Below are positions 1-8,052 of a DNA stretch of 13,885 bases, one piece after another. The DNA is from Patescibacteria group bacterium (GTDB lineage Bacteria > Patescibacteriota > Gracilibacteria > UBA1369 > PNNO01). Both the position numbers and the translations under genes were made by a program. The stretch covers positions 1-13,885 of the forward strand of contig JAHJMX010000046.1 of NCBI GenBank assembly GCA_018821175.1, read 5' to 3'. The notes below the pieces were generated by a model. The model did not search any database and had not been told where the DNA came from. It saw only the letters and a list, made by a program, of their open reading frames with translations. Numbering within the stretch: position 1 is the stretch's first letter; every line of letters starts with the position of its first letter.

Positions 1-530
1 AAATCAGATGAAAGTAAAATTTCAGGACGTATATCACGACTAACTTTGTCCAAAATTGTACGATAAAAAGACTCTTTTAATTCCTCGTCTGTTAAAGATT
101 TCACACGATCATAAGCTTCCATGTTTCCAGTTCTCTTATATTCACGCCGTTCTTCGAGCATACGTTGATTATCTTTTTCACGCTCAATCTCAACATTAAA
201 CAATGTTTCTGCAATCGCACTGGCAACTAAAGTTTTATTTGGAATAAGTTTTGGGTCAACATAAACCAAATCCATTGTTGCATTAGCAGCAACTGTATAA
301 AACTCACCTGTCATATAATCTTGCACCAAAATTTCACCACGTTTTGCCGGCAATTGAGTATATCCTGTATGCTCTCTAGCAGCTGCGGCTGTATAATAAT
401 CTCCGAGCAAAATCTGCAAATAAAAAAGCCTGGCAACAATTATCAGCGCCAAAACAGCAAAAATACCTATCAAAAAATGAATCGTATTAAGCTCCTGCCC
501 TAGCCGTTTTGTTGTGCTTTTCCTTATCAT
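1..530 (-). CDS. Penicillin-binding protein (FtsI/PBP2-type transpeptidase), N-terminal part only
   Basis: This is the start of a class B penicillin-binding protein that cross-links peptidoglycan at the outer face of the membrane; its C-terminal part lies beyond the window edge. I translated the minus strand: 176 codons are open from an ATG at 530-528, with an in-frame TAG four codons upstream fixing the start. A short basic cytoplasmic segment (MIRKSTTKR) is followed by a membrane anchor around residues 16-36 (HFLIGIFAVLALIIVARLF). Then comes the conserved start of the PBP dimerisation domain, with a KRGEIL motif (canonical PRGxI), a spaced TVAANATMDLVYVDP segment, and a long charged helical insert. 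The catalytic SxxK/SxN/KTG domain is not in the window, so FtsI cannot be separated from PBP2. It is divergent from the M16 peptidase gene, with 53 bp between start codons. Confidence 0.82.
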   Translation of the reverse strand, partial: MIRKSTTKRLGQELNTIHFLIGIFAVLALIIVARLFYLQILLGDYYTAAAAREHTGYTQLPAKRGEILVQDYMTGEFYTVAANATMDLVYVDPKLIPNKTLVASAIAETLFNVEIEREKDNQRMLEERREYKRTGNMEAYDRVKSLTDEELKESFYRTILDKVSRDIRPEILLSSD

Positions 531-545
531 CCAAATATGCTAACC

Positions 546-574
546 TTGTTGATGGCTTACATCCCACATATTAA
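546..574 (+). promoter_or_regulatory. Candidate promoter for the M16 peptidase gene, nearly leaderless
   Basis: In the 53-bp divergent gap, TTGTTG (546-551) and TATTAA (569-574) are separated by 17 bp. Transcription would start near 581, only a few bases before the ATG at 584, giving an almost leaderless mRNA. The match to the sigma-70 consensus is moderate, so this is a weak call. Confidence 0.3.
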
Positions 575-583
575 CCGAAAATC

Positions 584-1849
584 ATGTATAAAAAAACTGT
601 AGCTTCTAGTGGGCTTCGAATTATAACAGAAAAACTTGAGAGCACAAAAGCTGTAACTGTACTTGTGCTTGCGGGTGCTGGATCTCGTTATGAAACAAAA
701 GATATCAATGGAATTGCTCACTTTCTTGAACATATGTTTTTTAAAGGGGCGGAAAAATTTGAAAATGCTCGTGCCGTTTCAGAAACAATCGATAGTATCG
801 GCGGGAGTTTTAATGCTTTTACTGGCAAAGAATATGCCGGATATTATGTGAAAGTTGCGAGTGAACATCTTGAAATCGCAATGGACGTTTTGTCTGACAT
901 GATGCTTCATGCAAAATTTGATAAAGAGGAAATTGAAAAGGAAAGAGGCGTGATTTTAGAAGAATATAATATGTATCAAGACACTCCAATGTATCAAATC
1001 GGTTGGGATTTTGAGAGATTAATGTTTGGAGATCAACCGCTTGGATGGGATCAAATTGGAACTGTAGAATTAATTAAATCTGTCACCAAAGAACAATTTC
1101 AAGACTATAAAAAAAGATTTTATACACCAGACAATATGGTGCTAACTTTAGCTGGAGATATTGAACATGATAAAGCTGTTGAACTTGCAAATAAATATTT
1201 TGCCTTTAACCAAAATGAAGGAAAAGCAAATAATTTTGATGTTTGGAAAGAATTTAAAAAGGATGAAAAAGTTTATTTGCATGAGAAAAAAACCGAACAA
1301 GCACATATCGTTGTCGGCGTACAATCTTATCCAGAAACACATGAAAATCATTGGGCGGAAAAATTGCTCGGAATTATTTTGGGAGGAAATATGAGTAGCC
1401 GAATGTTTTTGTCTGTACGAGAAGCGCGAGGGCTTTGCTATTACATTAGTAGTCATTCCGACAATTTTTCTGATTGCGGAATTTTTTCGACAAGTGCAGG
1501 CGTGCGCGTAGGCGCTGTGGACGAAGCGATCACTGCAATCATCGAAGAATATCGCAAAATCAAAGCGGAAAAAATTCCGCAATCAGAGCTCGACAAAGCC
1601 AAGAATTTCATCAAAGGAAAAATGATTCTAAAGCTTGAAGACTCTGAAGAATATGCTCATCTGCTAGGAAAATTCGAGCTCTTGCACAATGACATTATGA
1701 CCCCTGATCAAATTCTTGCGGAAATTGAAAAAATCACAGTGGATGATATTCATAAAGTTGCACAAGATTTATTTAAACCTGAAAATATTAAAATCGGAGT
1801 GATTGGTCCATATGATGACAAAACTCACTTTGAAAATTTACTTAAATAA
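584..1849 (+). CDS. M16B family zinc metallopeptidase (mitochondrial processing peptidase-like)
   Basis: This is a zinc-dependent endopeptidase of the pitrilysin superfamily, of the short (about 420 residue) M16B type that forms clam-shell dimers and degrades or trims peptides. The inverted zinc motif HFLEH lies at residues 46-50 (His46 and His50 as ligands, Glu49 as base). The third ligand, E126 or E127 in ERGVILEE, falls at the HxxEH-x(75-76)-E spacing. The C-terminal half keeps the substrate-binding RxxxY-type motif around R282 and Y286/Y287. The start residues lead straight into the usual GLRIITE opening strand, and no signal peptide is seen, so the enzyme is probably cytoplasmic. Length is normal for the family and no catalytic residue is missing. 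It lies 106 bp upstream of the sigma/alpha-2-macroglobulin pair; a functional link to that protease trap is possible but not shown. Confidence 0.93.
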   Translation: MYKKTVASSGLRIITEKLESTKAVTVLVLAGAGSRYETKDINGIAHFLEHMFFKGAEKFENARAVSETIDSIGGSFNAFTGKEYAGYYVKVASEHLEIAMDVLSDMMLHAKFDKEEIEKERGVILEEYNMYQDTPMYQIGWDFERLMFGDQPLGWDQIGTVELIKSVTKEQFQDYKKRFYTPDNMVLTLAGDIEHDKAVELANKYFAFNQNEGKANNFDVWKEFKKDEKVYLHEKKTEQAHIVVGVQSYPETHENHWAEKLLGIILGGNMSSRMFLSVREARGLCYYISSHSDNFSDCGIFSTSAGVRVGAVDEAITAIIEEYRKIKAEKIPQSELDKAKNFIKGKMILKLEDSEEYAHLLGKFELLHNDIMTPDQILAEIEKITVDDIHKVAQDLFKPENIKIGVIGPYDDKTHFENLLK

Positions 1850-1917
1850 AACCGCAACTAATTCAAGACATAAATGTTATTGACTACCAAAGGAGATAAC
1901 ACGGTTTTTATAAAACC
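1848..1917 (+). terminator. Structured intergenic RNA with alternative hairpins, possible terminator or attenuator
   Basis: AAAACCG (1848-1854, overlapping the peptidase stop codon) can pair with CGGTTTT (1902-1908), enclosing a second stem TGTTAT (1875-1880) / ATAACA (1896-1901). The same GGTTTT can instead pair with AAAACC (1912-1917) across a three-base loop. The two pairings exclude each other. The U-run (TTTTT, 1905-1909) makes a terminator for the peptidase gene plausible, but the long-range stem is short. Confidence 0.35.
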
Positions 1918-1955
1918 AAAATTCTACAACTTATATATCCCTATACCTATATATT

Positions 1956-2534
1956 ATGAACCAAGACTTAACGCCGCAGGTTCAAGAGCAAATAATTGAG
2001 GATTTCAAAAAAGACAAAGATGTCTTTTCCAAAGTGTACGAACACTACTTTGAAATGATCCTCAAATACCTGGCAAAAAGAACCATGTCAGGAGAAGTTG
2101 CCTACGACATAACGGCAGAAACTTTCATCAAAGCCTTCGAAAATTTCCACAAATTTAAGTGGAAAGGGATTTCAATCAAAGTTTGGCTTTATCGTATCGC
2201 GATTAATTCACTTAAGAATTATCGCAAAAAACCAAAGGCAGAAATTCTCACAGAAGAAATGGAAGGCTCTCTAAAACAACTTCAAACAGATGCAAAAGCT
2301 GAAATCAGGAATCTTGATGAAGCCTTATTTGGTGATGATGATATGCAAAAACTCAGCGATGCAATTGCAACTTTAAATGAAAAATACCAACAAATTGTCA
2401 GCTTACATTATTTTGAAGGAATGTCTCACGAAGAAATAAGTAAAATAATAGAAAGATCTCAAAGCGCAGTGAAATCAATGATGCATCGCGCTCTTGAAAA
2501 TCTAAGGCAAATACTCATACCGCAAACTGCATAA
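1956..2534 (+). CDS. ECF-type RNA polymerase sigma factor (sigma-70 family)
   Basis: This is an alternative sigma factor of the extracytoplasmic-function type that directs RNA polymerase to stress or envelope promoters. Region 2 covers about residues 20-95: VYEHYFEMILKYLAKR, then AYDITAETFIKAF (the -10-binding/core-binding helix) and VWLYRIAINSLKNYRKK. Region 4 covers about residues 135-185: LNEKYQQIVSLHYFEGMS followed by the helix-turn-helix EEISKIIERSQSAVKSMMHRA. The linker between them is short and region 3 is absent, as expected for ECF factors. Length (192 residues) is normal. The start lies after AT-rich sequence without a Shine-Dalgarno motif; an AGGAG at 1891 is too far upstream to serve it. 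The stop is followed after 30 bp by the alpha-2-macroglobulin gene, whose N-terminus looks like a membrane anti-sigma segment. The two probably form one operon and a signalling pair. Confidence 0.93.
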   Translation: MNQDLTPQVQEQIIEDFKKDKDVFSKVYEHYFEMILKYLAKRTMSGEVAYDITAETFIKAFENFHKFKWKGISIKVWLYRIAINSLKNYRKKPKAEILTEEMEGSLKQLQTDAKAEIRNLDEALFGDDDMQKLSDAIATLNEKYQQIVSLHYFEGMSHEEISKIIERSQSAVKSMMHRALENLRQILIPQTA

Positions 2535-2564
2535 TAATTAATAATAAAATTAACAATATATAAA

Positions 2565-5500
2565 ATGAACCAAGATATCTTTACACAGGACGATTTCAAA
2601 GATCGCCCTATCGACAAAGTCAAAGTCGATAGTAGTAAAAAACTTATGTGGAATCACATTAACTCTAAATATAATCAAAAAAACAACATGGAAACAAACG
2701 CGTTCTTAAGCTTTTTCAAAGCATTATTTACACCAAAGAAAATTGCTTGGACAAGTATGATTGCTACAGTTACTTTGATCGCAATAATTTTTGGACCGAA
2801 TTTACAAATGTTAATTCAATCTGGACAGCTCACAACAAGACAGGTTGTTAGCGCTCATTTTGATATGGAAGCAGACTTACAAGATTCTGCCGGAATAGAA
2901 GAAAATTCTACATTTACCCTTACTTCAAGCGAAGATTACGACGAAACAACAATAGCTGAAAATTTGAAAGTTTCGCCAGAAACCAAAATAGAAGTAACTA
3001 AACTCGAAGAAGGTAAATATAAAATAGCTCCAGAAAATAAATTGAATCAAAACAGTGTTTATAATTTCACTATTGTAAGTGAAACAGAAACTGGAAATGA
3101 AGAATACAGCTGGGCCTATCAAGTAAAAGAAACTTTCAAAATCACCGGAACTTTGCCTGGAGATAAAACAAATGGTGTCCCGCTTGAAACTGGTATTGAA
3201 TTTTATTTTAGCCATGAGCAACTTGACTTAGAAACAGTAAATCAATATTTCAGTATTACACCCGAAGTTAAAGGGCATTTTGAAAAACACCAACGTGCAC
3301 TTGTTTTTATTCCAGACACTAAATTGCTCCCAGAAACACTATACAAAGTAGAATTTAAAGAAGGATTTCAGTTACAAAAAAGCGATCTTTCCCTGGCTGA
3401 AGGAATAAGTTTTGGATTTGAAACAACATATCAAACCGATGAATATGTCCCTAGACGTGGAATTTATTTTAATCACAATAGCTATGAAGTTGGCGTAGGG
3501 AAAACGATCGCTTTAACAGCATACGATTATAAAGCTACATATTCATATGCTGATGACGAAGATGAACAAGATCAAACTCCGATCCCTGTTGAAATTTATA
3601 AATTTAATACAGAAGCGGATTTTCAAAACGCATTAAATGAAAAAAACAAAATTCCATATTGGGCAAGTTATGCAAATGAAAATTTTGCATATGATAAAAA
3701 TACATTGTCTTATGTTGGAACTTTCGATGGTTTTATGGATACGATGAATTGGCAATCATACATATATTTACCAACTGCAAATCTAGAAGCTGGGCAATAT
3801 TTATTACAAGTCAACGATGGAGAGAATTTAAATCAAGCTACTTTGCAAGTAACAGATTTAAGCACTTACGAAATGATTTCAGAGACATATTCGATTATGT
3901 GGGTGAACGATCTTGCAACAAAATCTGCAGTAAACAAAGCAAAAATCGAGATTTTAGGAAATGGAAAATCCTTTGAAACAAATAGTGAGGGAATAGGGCA
4001 ATTTACTCTTTTAAAAGGGGAAACTGAGGAAAGTTATATTTTCAAAATTACATCCCCGGATGGAAAAGTACTATTTTCACAAATTAACATCCCAGGGAAA
4101 GATTCGCTTGCCTCAAATTATTGGTACACTTTTTTGACTGATCGGCCGATGTATCAACCAGACGATACTGTCCAATTTTGGGCTTATATCAAGCCACGAA
4201 ACGCACGAGTAAACATCGACAACTTAAACATAACTCTATACCAAGGTTGGTATATGAATCCAACAGAATCAATCATTGCAAACGTTCCAATTGAAACCTC
4301 TGGAAATACATTTTCTGGAACCTTCCAATTAAATGATCTCGCCCCAGGATACTACAATTTATTAATTAAAAGCGGCGATGAAATAATTTCAAGCGAAGCA
4401 ATCACTGTAGAAAATTATGCAAAACCAACATATAACATTACTTTGACCGAAGATAAAAAAGCCGTATTCGCAGGAGAGACTGTGAATTTCGAAGTACAAA
4501 CAAATTTCTTCGATGGAACCCCTGTTCCAAGCCTGAAACTTACATATTATGAAGATTACAAAGGCACTCAGTTTTTTACAACCGATGAAAATGGAAAGAG
4601 TGAATTCCAAGTAAATGCCACTAAATCAAAATGCAATAGCTGGAAAGATTATTGTTATGATAAAAGCAATTTATATATAAATGTAACTCCGGAACTTTCT
4701 GAAGACGTTTTTATCAATGCAAATGTTGGAATTCGTGTTTTCGATTCACGCATTAATCTAAATGCATCCTCAACTAAAGATGATGAAACTGATATGGCAA
4801 AAATTGAGCTTGATACTCATTTCATCACGCTTGATAAAATCAACAATGAAACCGAAGAATCTTATGATGATTATTTGGGAGATCCTGTAGGAGAACAAAA
4901 AATCACTGCTGCAATCAACGAAGTAAGTTGGGAAAAAGTAGAAGATGGACAACATTATGATTTCATAAATAAAAAAGTAGTTAAAGATTATACATATAAT
5001 CGCATTGAAAATTGGCTTCCTGAATTCGAAATAATAACAGATAGCAACGGACATGCGACCTATGAATTCAAAGTTGATGAAGATAAATATTATCAAGTTT
5101 ATTTCAAAACTGCAGATAGCCAAGGAAATGAGGCTTATGACAACACATATATATATGGTGGCGCAACACCAGAACAATCTGATTATTATGCATTAGAAGC
5201 AGTAGGTAAGGATATAGAAAATAATCTTTGGGCAAAATATGACATTGGAGAAAATGTTAGTATTGAAATGAAAAAAGGAGAAGGTTCAATGCCAAATGAT
5301 GCAGGAGGAAGATTCCTTTTTATGCAACAATTGAATGGTTTGCAAGATTATGAAATTTCGGAGAAACCATATTACGATTTTAAATTCGCAAACGAAAACG
5401 TTCCGGGACTTTATATCACCGGAGTTTGGTTCGACGGATCAGAGTACAATATCGCATATGACACTAGTGTTTATTTCAATTACGATGACAAGAAACTTAA

Positions 5501-8033
5501 TATCGAAATAACAAAAAACAAAGATTCATATGAACCTGGCGAAGAAGTAAAATTGAAAGTAAAAGTTACAGATATAAATGGGAATCCCGTTGAATCTTAT
5601 GTGAATTTAAATCTTGTTGATGAAGCTTATTATAAGATTGCTTACGATGGAAGTATCGATACTCTAACTCGCCTATATGCAATCCCTAACAGTGGAGCGA
5701 TTTTAAGTGCCAGGTCACATAAAAATCCTGCAAGTGCAATGATGGATTTTGGAATGGGTGGCTGCTTTACTGGAGAAACACAAATTCTAATGTCTGGAGG
5801 GATATATAAATCAATTAAAGACATTGTCCCTGGAGATATCATTTTAACAAAACAAAATGAATATTCTTCTGAATTAGTACAGGGGGATGTAACAAAAACC
5901 TTTGTTCACAAAGTTGATGGTTACATGGTAATCAACAACATGCTTGAAGTTACTTCTGAGCACGTAATGTTCATAAACGGTAAATGGCAAATTGCTGGAA
6001 ATATCAAATATGGAGATATAATTTTAGATAAAAATGGGGATTTGGTTGAAGTGAAATCACTTGAATTAAAACGAGAACCAGCGATGGTATACAATTTTGA
6101 AGTTAAAAAATATCACACATATTTTGCCAACAACATTTACGTACATAACGATAAAGGTGGTGATGGAATAAGGAATGAATTTGAAGACACAGCTTTGTTT
6201 GAAACAATTAAAACCGGTGGCAACGGTGAAGGAGAAGTTAAATTCCAAGTGCCAGACAACATCACTTCTTGGCGTGTTACAGCTCAAGCGATTGATGGGA
6301 AAAATATGCTTGCCGGAAATACAGCAAGCCAAGTTATTGCTACTTTACCTGTGTTTGGAGATCTAGTTGTTAATAAAGAATATTCTGTAAAAGATTCACC
6401 GATGATCTTGGGAAGAGCATTTGGAAATGAAATTTCAGCTGGTGATGAAACTGTTTTCAAACTAGTGGCAGAAAGTCTTGGTCTTGATGGAAGCGAAACA
6501 AAAACTTCAAATGCATTCAATCCTGTTTATTTTGATTTAGGAAAATTAAAACTGGGAGAACACACTTTAGTTCTTGAAACAAAAGCAAATGGCAAAGCAG
6601 ATAAATTATCAGAAACAATTGAAGTGAAAGGATCGCGTCTCAAAGAAACTGTCGTAGATTATATTGAAAAGATTGAAAGTGAAAATGACTTAAAATTCCC
6701 AAAAGATGGTAATGCTGAAATTTATTTCATCGATGCTGGATTTGCAAAAATATATTGGTCTTTAATTAATTTATACAACAGTGAAGGCGACCGTATAGAT
6801 CAAAATTTATCAGAAGTAATTGCAATCAACTTACTGGACAAAGAATTCAACCAAAAATTCAATACAATCAAAAAGTTTGATCCAGCAGAATATCAACATG
6901 AAGAAGACGGCGGATTAATGTTACTTCCATACAGCACTTCTGATTTACGTTTAAGTGCAATCGTAGCTGCGGTCGAAACAGACATCACGAGATACCGCGA
7001 AAAAGATTTAAAACAATATTTTTATTCTTTTTATCGCAACCCTGAAGCAAATCTAGATGAAATCACAATGTCTCTACTTGGACTTGCAAGCATGAACGAA
7101 CCTGTTCTGCAAAGTTTAAAACAAATTAAAGATGCCCCAGAATTATCAATTAAAGACAAGCTTTATGTTGGAATTGCATTTGCAAATCTTGGCGACAAAC
7201 AAAACGCCAAAGCATTACTTGCTGAAGTATCTCCGCAATTGCAAATGAAAAATAGTTACGAAACAGCATTAGGAGCAATTCTTGCATCTGCGGTACAAAG
7301 CCGTGAAACAGCAAGCGAACTATGGAATTATGTAAATATAAATGGTATTGAAGATGACATTTTAAATTTGTATGAAATTGGTTATGTCAAAAATGCAATT
7401 AAGTATGTAAGTCATGATCCAGTAAAATTCAAATTAGAAATCGATGGAGATGTACAAAATATAGATCTTTCTACATATGGCACAAGAAACTTAATCGCAA
7501 GCAAAGATCAAAAGATTAAAATAAAAGATATCCAAGGTGATCTTGCTGCAGTTATAAAATATGAAAATCTTATAGAACCTGAAAATTTCAAAGTCGATCC
7601 AAGTGTTCAAATCACAAGAACTTATAAAGTTAATGGGAAAGAAACTAATGAATTTTATGAGGGTGACACAGTAGAAATTGTCATTTCGGTAAAAGGTGAG
7701 AAAGAAAAAGGATATAGAGTAACTGACGTCATGCCAAGTGGTCTAAAATTGCTTACTAGCATGCCTGTTTTTGGACCATATACAACCATAATGAGTGGAA
7801 ACTACCCTTATTCACAAAATGGGCAGGAAGTTTCATTCTATGCTTATACGGAAGATGGAACTGATACCATTTCTTACTATGCAACAGTTGTAAATCCAGG
7901 ACAATTCTATTCAGATCCAGCAAAAATCGAAAGCTATATGAACTTGGATATTACAAACATTTCTAAGCCAAATATGGTGACAATAAAACCTTACGATAAA
8001 GAAAAGGCTGTGGAAATCGAACCGTCGCTATAA
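2565..8033 (+). CDS. Membrane-anchored bacterial alpha-2-macroglobulin with Hint/mini-intein in the bait region; probable anti-sigma fusion
   Basis: This is a giant envelope protein of the bacterial alpha-2-macroglobulin (A2M) family, known as protease traps. A basic cytoplasmic tail (1-58; SSKKLMWNHINSKYNQ) precedes a single membrane span (about 59-80), with the remainder outside. Visible domains are: a Big_5-like Ig fold (about 190-290); an MG2 strand with TDRPMYQPDDTVQF (about 525); MG3 KPTYNITL (about 625); MG6 (about 985-1030, NKDSYEPGEEV); a glycine-rich bait/linker interrupted by a Hint domain (1067-1195); the A2M signature FEDTALFETI...PDNITSWRVTA (1206-1240); a helical TED-like region (about 1395-1640); and a C-terminal MG10-like domain (VTDVMPSGLKLL, ATVVNPGQFYSDP). 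The thioester CxEQ motif is replaced by GDRIDQ (1408-1413). The only cysteines are C690, C697 and Hint C1067. Placement behind an ECF sigma gene, with this tail and span, suggests an anti-sigma/sensor role (inference). Confidence 0.9.
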   Translation: MNQDIFTQDDFKDRPIDKVKVDSSKKLMWNHINSKYNQKNNMETNAFLSFFKALFTPKKIAWTSMIATVTLIAIIFGPNLQMLIQSGQLTTRQVVSAHFDMEADLQDSAGIEENSTFTLTSSEDYDETTIAENLKVSPETKIEVTKLEEGKYKIAPENKLNQNSVYNFTIVSETETGNEEYSWAYQVKETFKITGTLPGDKTNGVPLETGIEFYFSHEQLDLETVNQYFSITPEVKGHFEKHQRALVFIPDTKLLPETLYKVEFKEGFQLQKSDLSLAEGISFGFETTYQTDEYVPRRGIYFNHNSYEVGVGKTIALTAYDYKATYSYADDEDEQDQTPIPVEIYKFNTEADFQNALNEKNKIPYWASYANENFAYDKNTLSYVGTFDGFMDTMNWQSYIYLPTANLEAGQYLLQVNDGENLNQATLQVTDLSTYEMISETYSIMWVNDLATKSAVNKAKIEILGNGKSFETNSEGIGQFTLLKGETEESYIFKITSPDGKVLFSQINIPGKDSLASNYWYTFLTDRPMYQPDDTVQFWAYIKPRNARVNIDNLNITLYQGWYMNPTESIIANVPIETSGNTFSGTFQLNDLAPGYYNLLIKSGDEIISSEAITVENYAKPTYNITLTEDKKAVFAGETVNFEVQTNFFDGTPVPSLKLTYYEDYKGTQFFTTDENGKSEFQVNATKSKCNSWKDYCYDKSNLYINVTPELSEDVFINANVGIRVFDSRINLNASSTKDDETDMAKIELDTHFITLDKINNETEESYDDYLGDPVGEQKITAAINEVSWEKVEDGQHYDFINKKVVKDYTYNRIENWLPEFEIITDSNGHATYEFKVDEDKYYQVYFKTADSQGNEAYDNTYIYGGATPEQSDYYALEAVGKDIENNLWAKYDIGENVSIEMKKGEGSMPNDAGGRFLFMQQLNGLQDYEISEKPYYDFKFANENVPGLYITGVWFDGSEYNIAYDTSVYFNYDDKKLNIEITKNKDSYEPGEEVKLKVKVTDINGNPVESYVNLNLVDEAYYKIAYDGSIDTLTRLYAIPNSGAILSARSHKNPASAMMDFGMGGCFTGETQILMSGGIYKSIKDIVPGDIILTKQNEYSSELVQGDVTKTFVHKVDGYMVINNMLEVTSEHVMFINGKWQIAGNIKYGDIILDKNGDLVEVKSLELKREPAMVYNFEVKKYHTYFANNIYVHNDKGGDGIRNEFEDTALFETIKTGGNGEGEVKFQVPDNITSWRVTAQAIDGKNMLAGNTASQVIATLPVFGDLVVNKEYSVKDSPMILGRAFGNEISAGDETVFKLVAESLGLDGSETKTSNAFNPVYFDLGKLKLGEHTLVLETKANGKADKLSETIEVKGSRLKETVVDYIEKIESENDLKFPKDGNAEIYFIDAGFAKIYWSLINLYNSEGDRIDQNLSEVIAINLLDKEFNQKFNTIKKFDPAEYQHEEDGGLMLLPYSTSDLRLSAIVAAVETDITRYREKDLKQYFYSFYRNPEANLDEITMSLLGLASMNEPVLQSLKQIKDAPELSIKDKLYVGIAFANLGDKQNAKALLAEVSPQLQMKNSYETALGAILASAVQSRETASELWNYVNINGIEDDILNLYEIGYVKNAIKYVSHDPVKFKLEIDGDVQNIDLSTYGTRNLIASKDQKIKIKDIQGDLAAVIKYENLIEPENFKVDPSVQITRTYKVNGKETNEFYEGDTVEIVISVKGEKEKGYRVTDVMPSGLKLLTSMPVFGPYTTIMSGNYPYSQNGQEVSFYAYTEDGTDTISYYATVVNPGQFYSDPAKIESYMNLDITNISKPNMVTIKPYDKEKAVEIEPSL
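5763..6149 (+). other. In-frame Hint / mini-intein domain (residues 1067-1195 of the A2M protein)
   Basis: This is a self-processing Hint domain of 129 residues with no homing endonuclease. Block A starts with Cys1067 (CFTGETQILMSGG) and is followed by the conserved IKDIVPGDII turn. Block B carries VTSEHVMF with the TxxH pair T1130/H1133. Block F is VYNFEVKKYHTYFANN, and the domain ends in VHN with penultimate H1194 and terminal N1195. The next residue is Asp1196, not the Cys/Ser/Thr needed for normal splicing, as in bacterial intein-like (BIL) domains, which cleave or splice atypically. The flanks FGMGG and DKGGDG would join into one glycine-rich linker leading into the A2M signature. The catalytic residues look intact; activity is inferred. 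Confidence 0.87.
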
Positions 8034-8052
8034 CGCCAGAACAACAAAAACA

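Noticed and set aside
321..503. Plus-strand open frame of 60 codons at the left edge
   Set aside because: It lies inside the minus-strand PBP coding region, which has recognisable domain sequence and an anchor helix; the plus frame shows no protein-like pattern.
1891..1895. AGGAG as a ribosome binding site for the first sigma gene
   Set aside because: It is about 60 bases upstream of the start codon with no start codon at a suitable distance, and neighbouring genes do not use such motifs.
4770..5177. Long minus-strand open frames inside the A2M gene (also 2925-3221, 6066-6332, 6284-6520)
   Set aside because: They are antisense shadows of an AT-rich gene, dominated by Ile/Phe/Cys-rich translations without domain features; the plus frame carries clear A2M motifs.
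5763..6149. Full intein with homing endonuclease, or a recently inserted mobile intein
   Set aside because: At 129 residues there is no room for an endonuclease domain, no DOD or HNH motif is seen, and codon use looks like the flanking A2M sequence.
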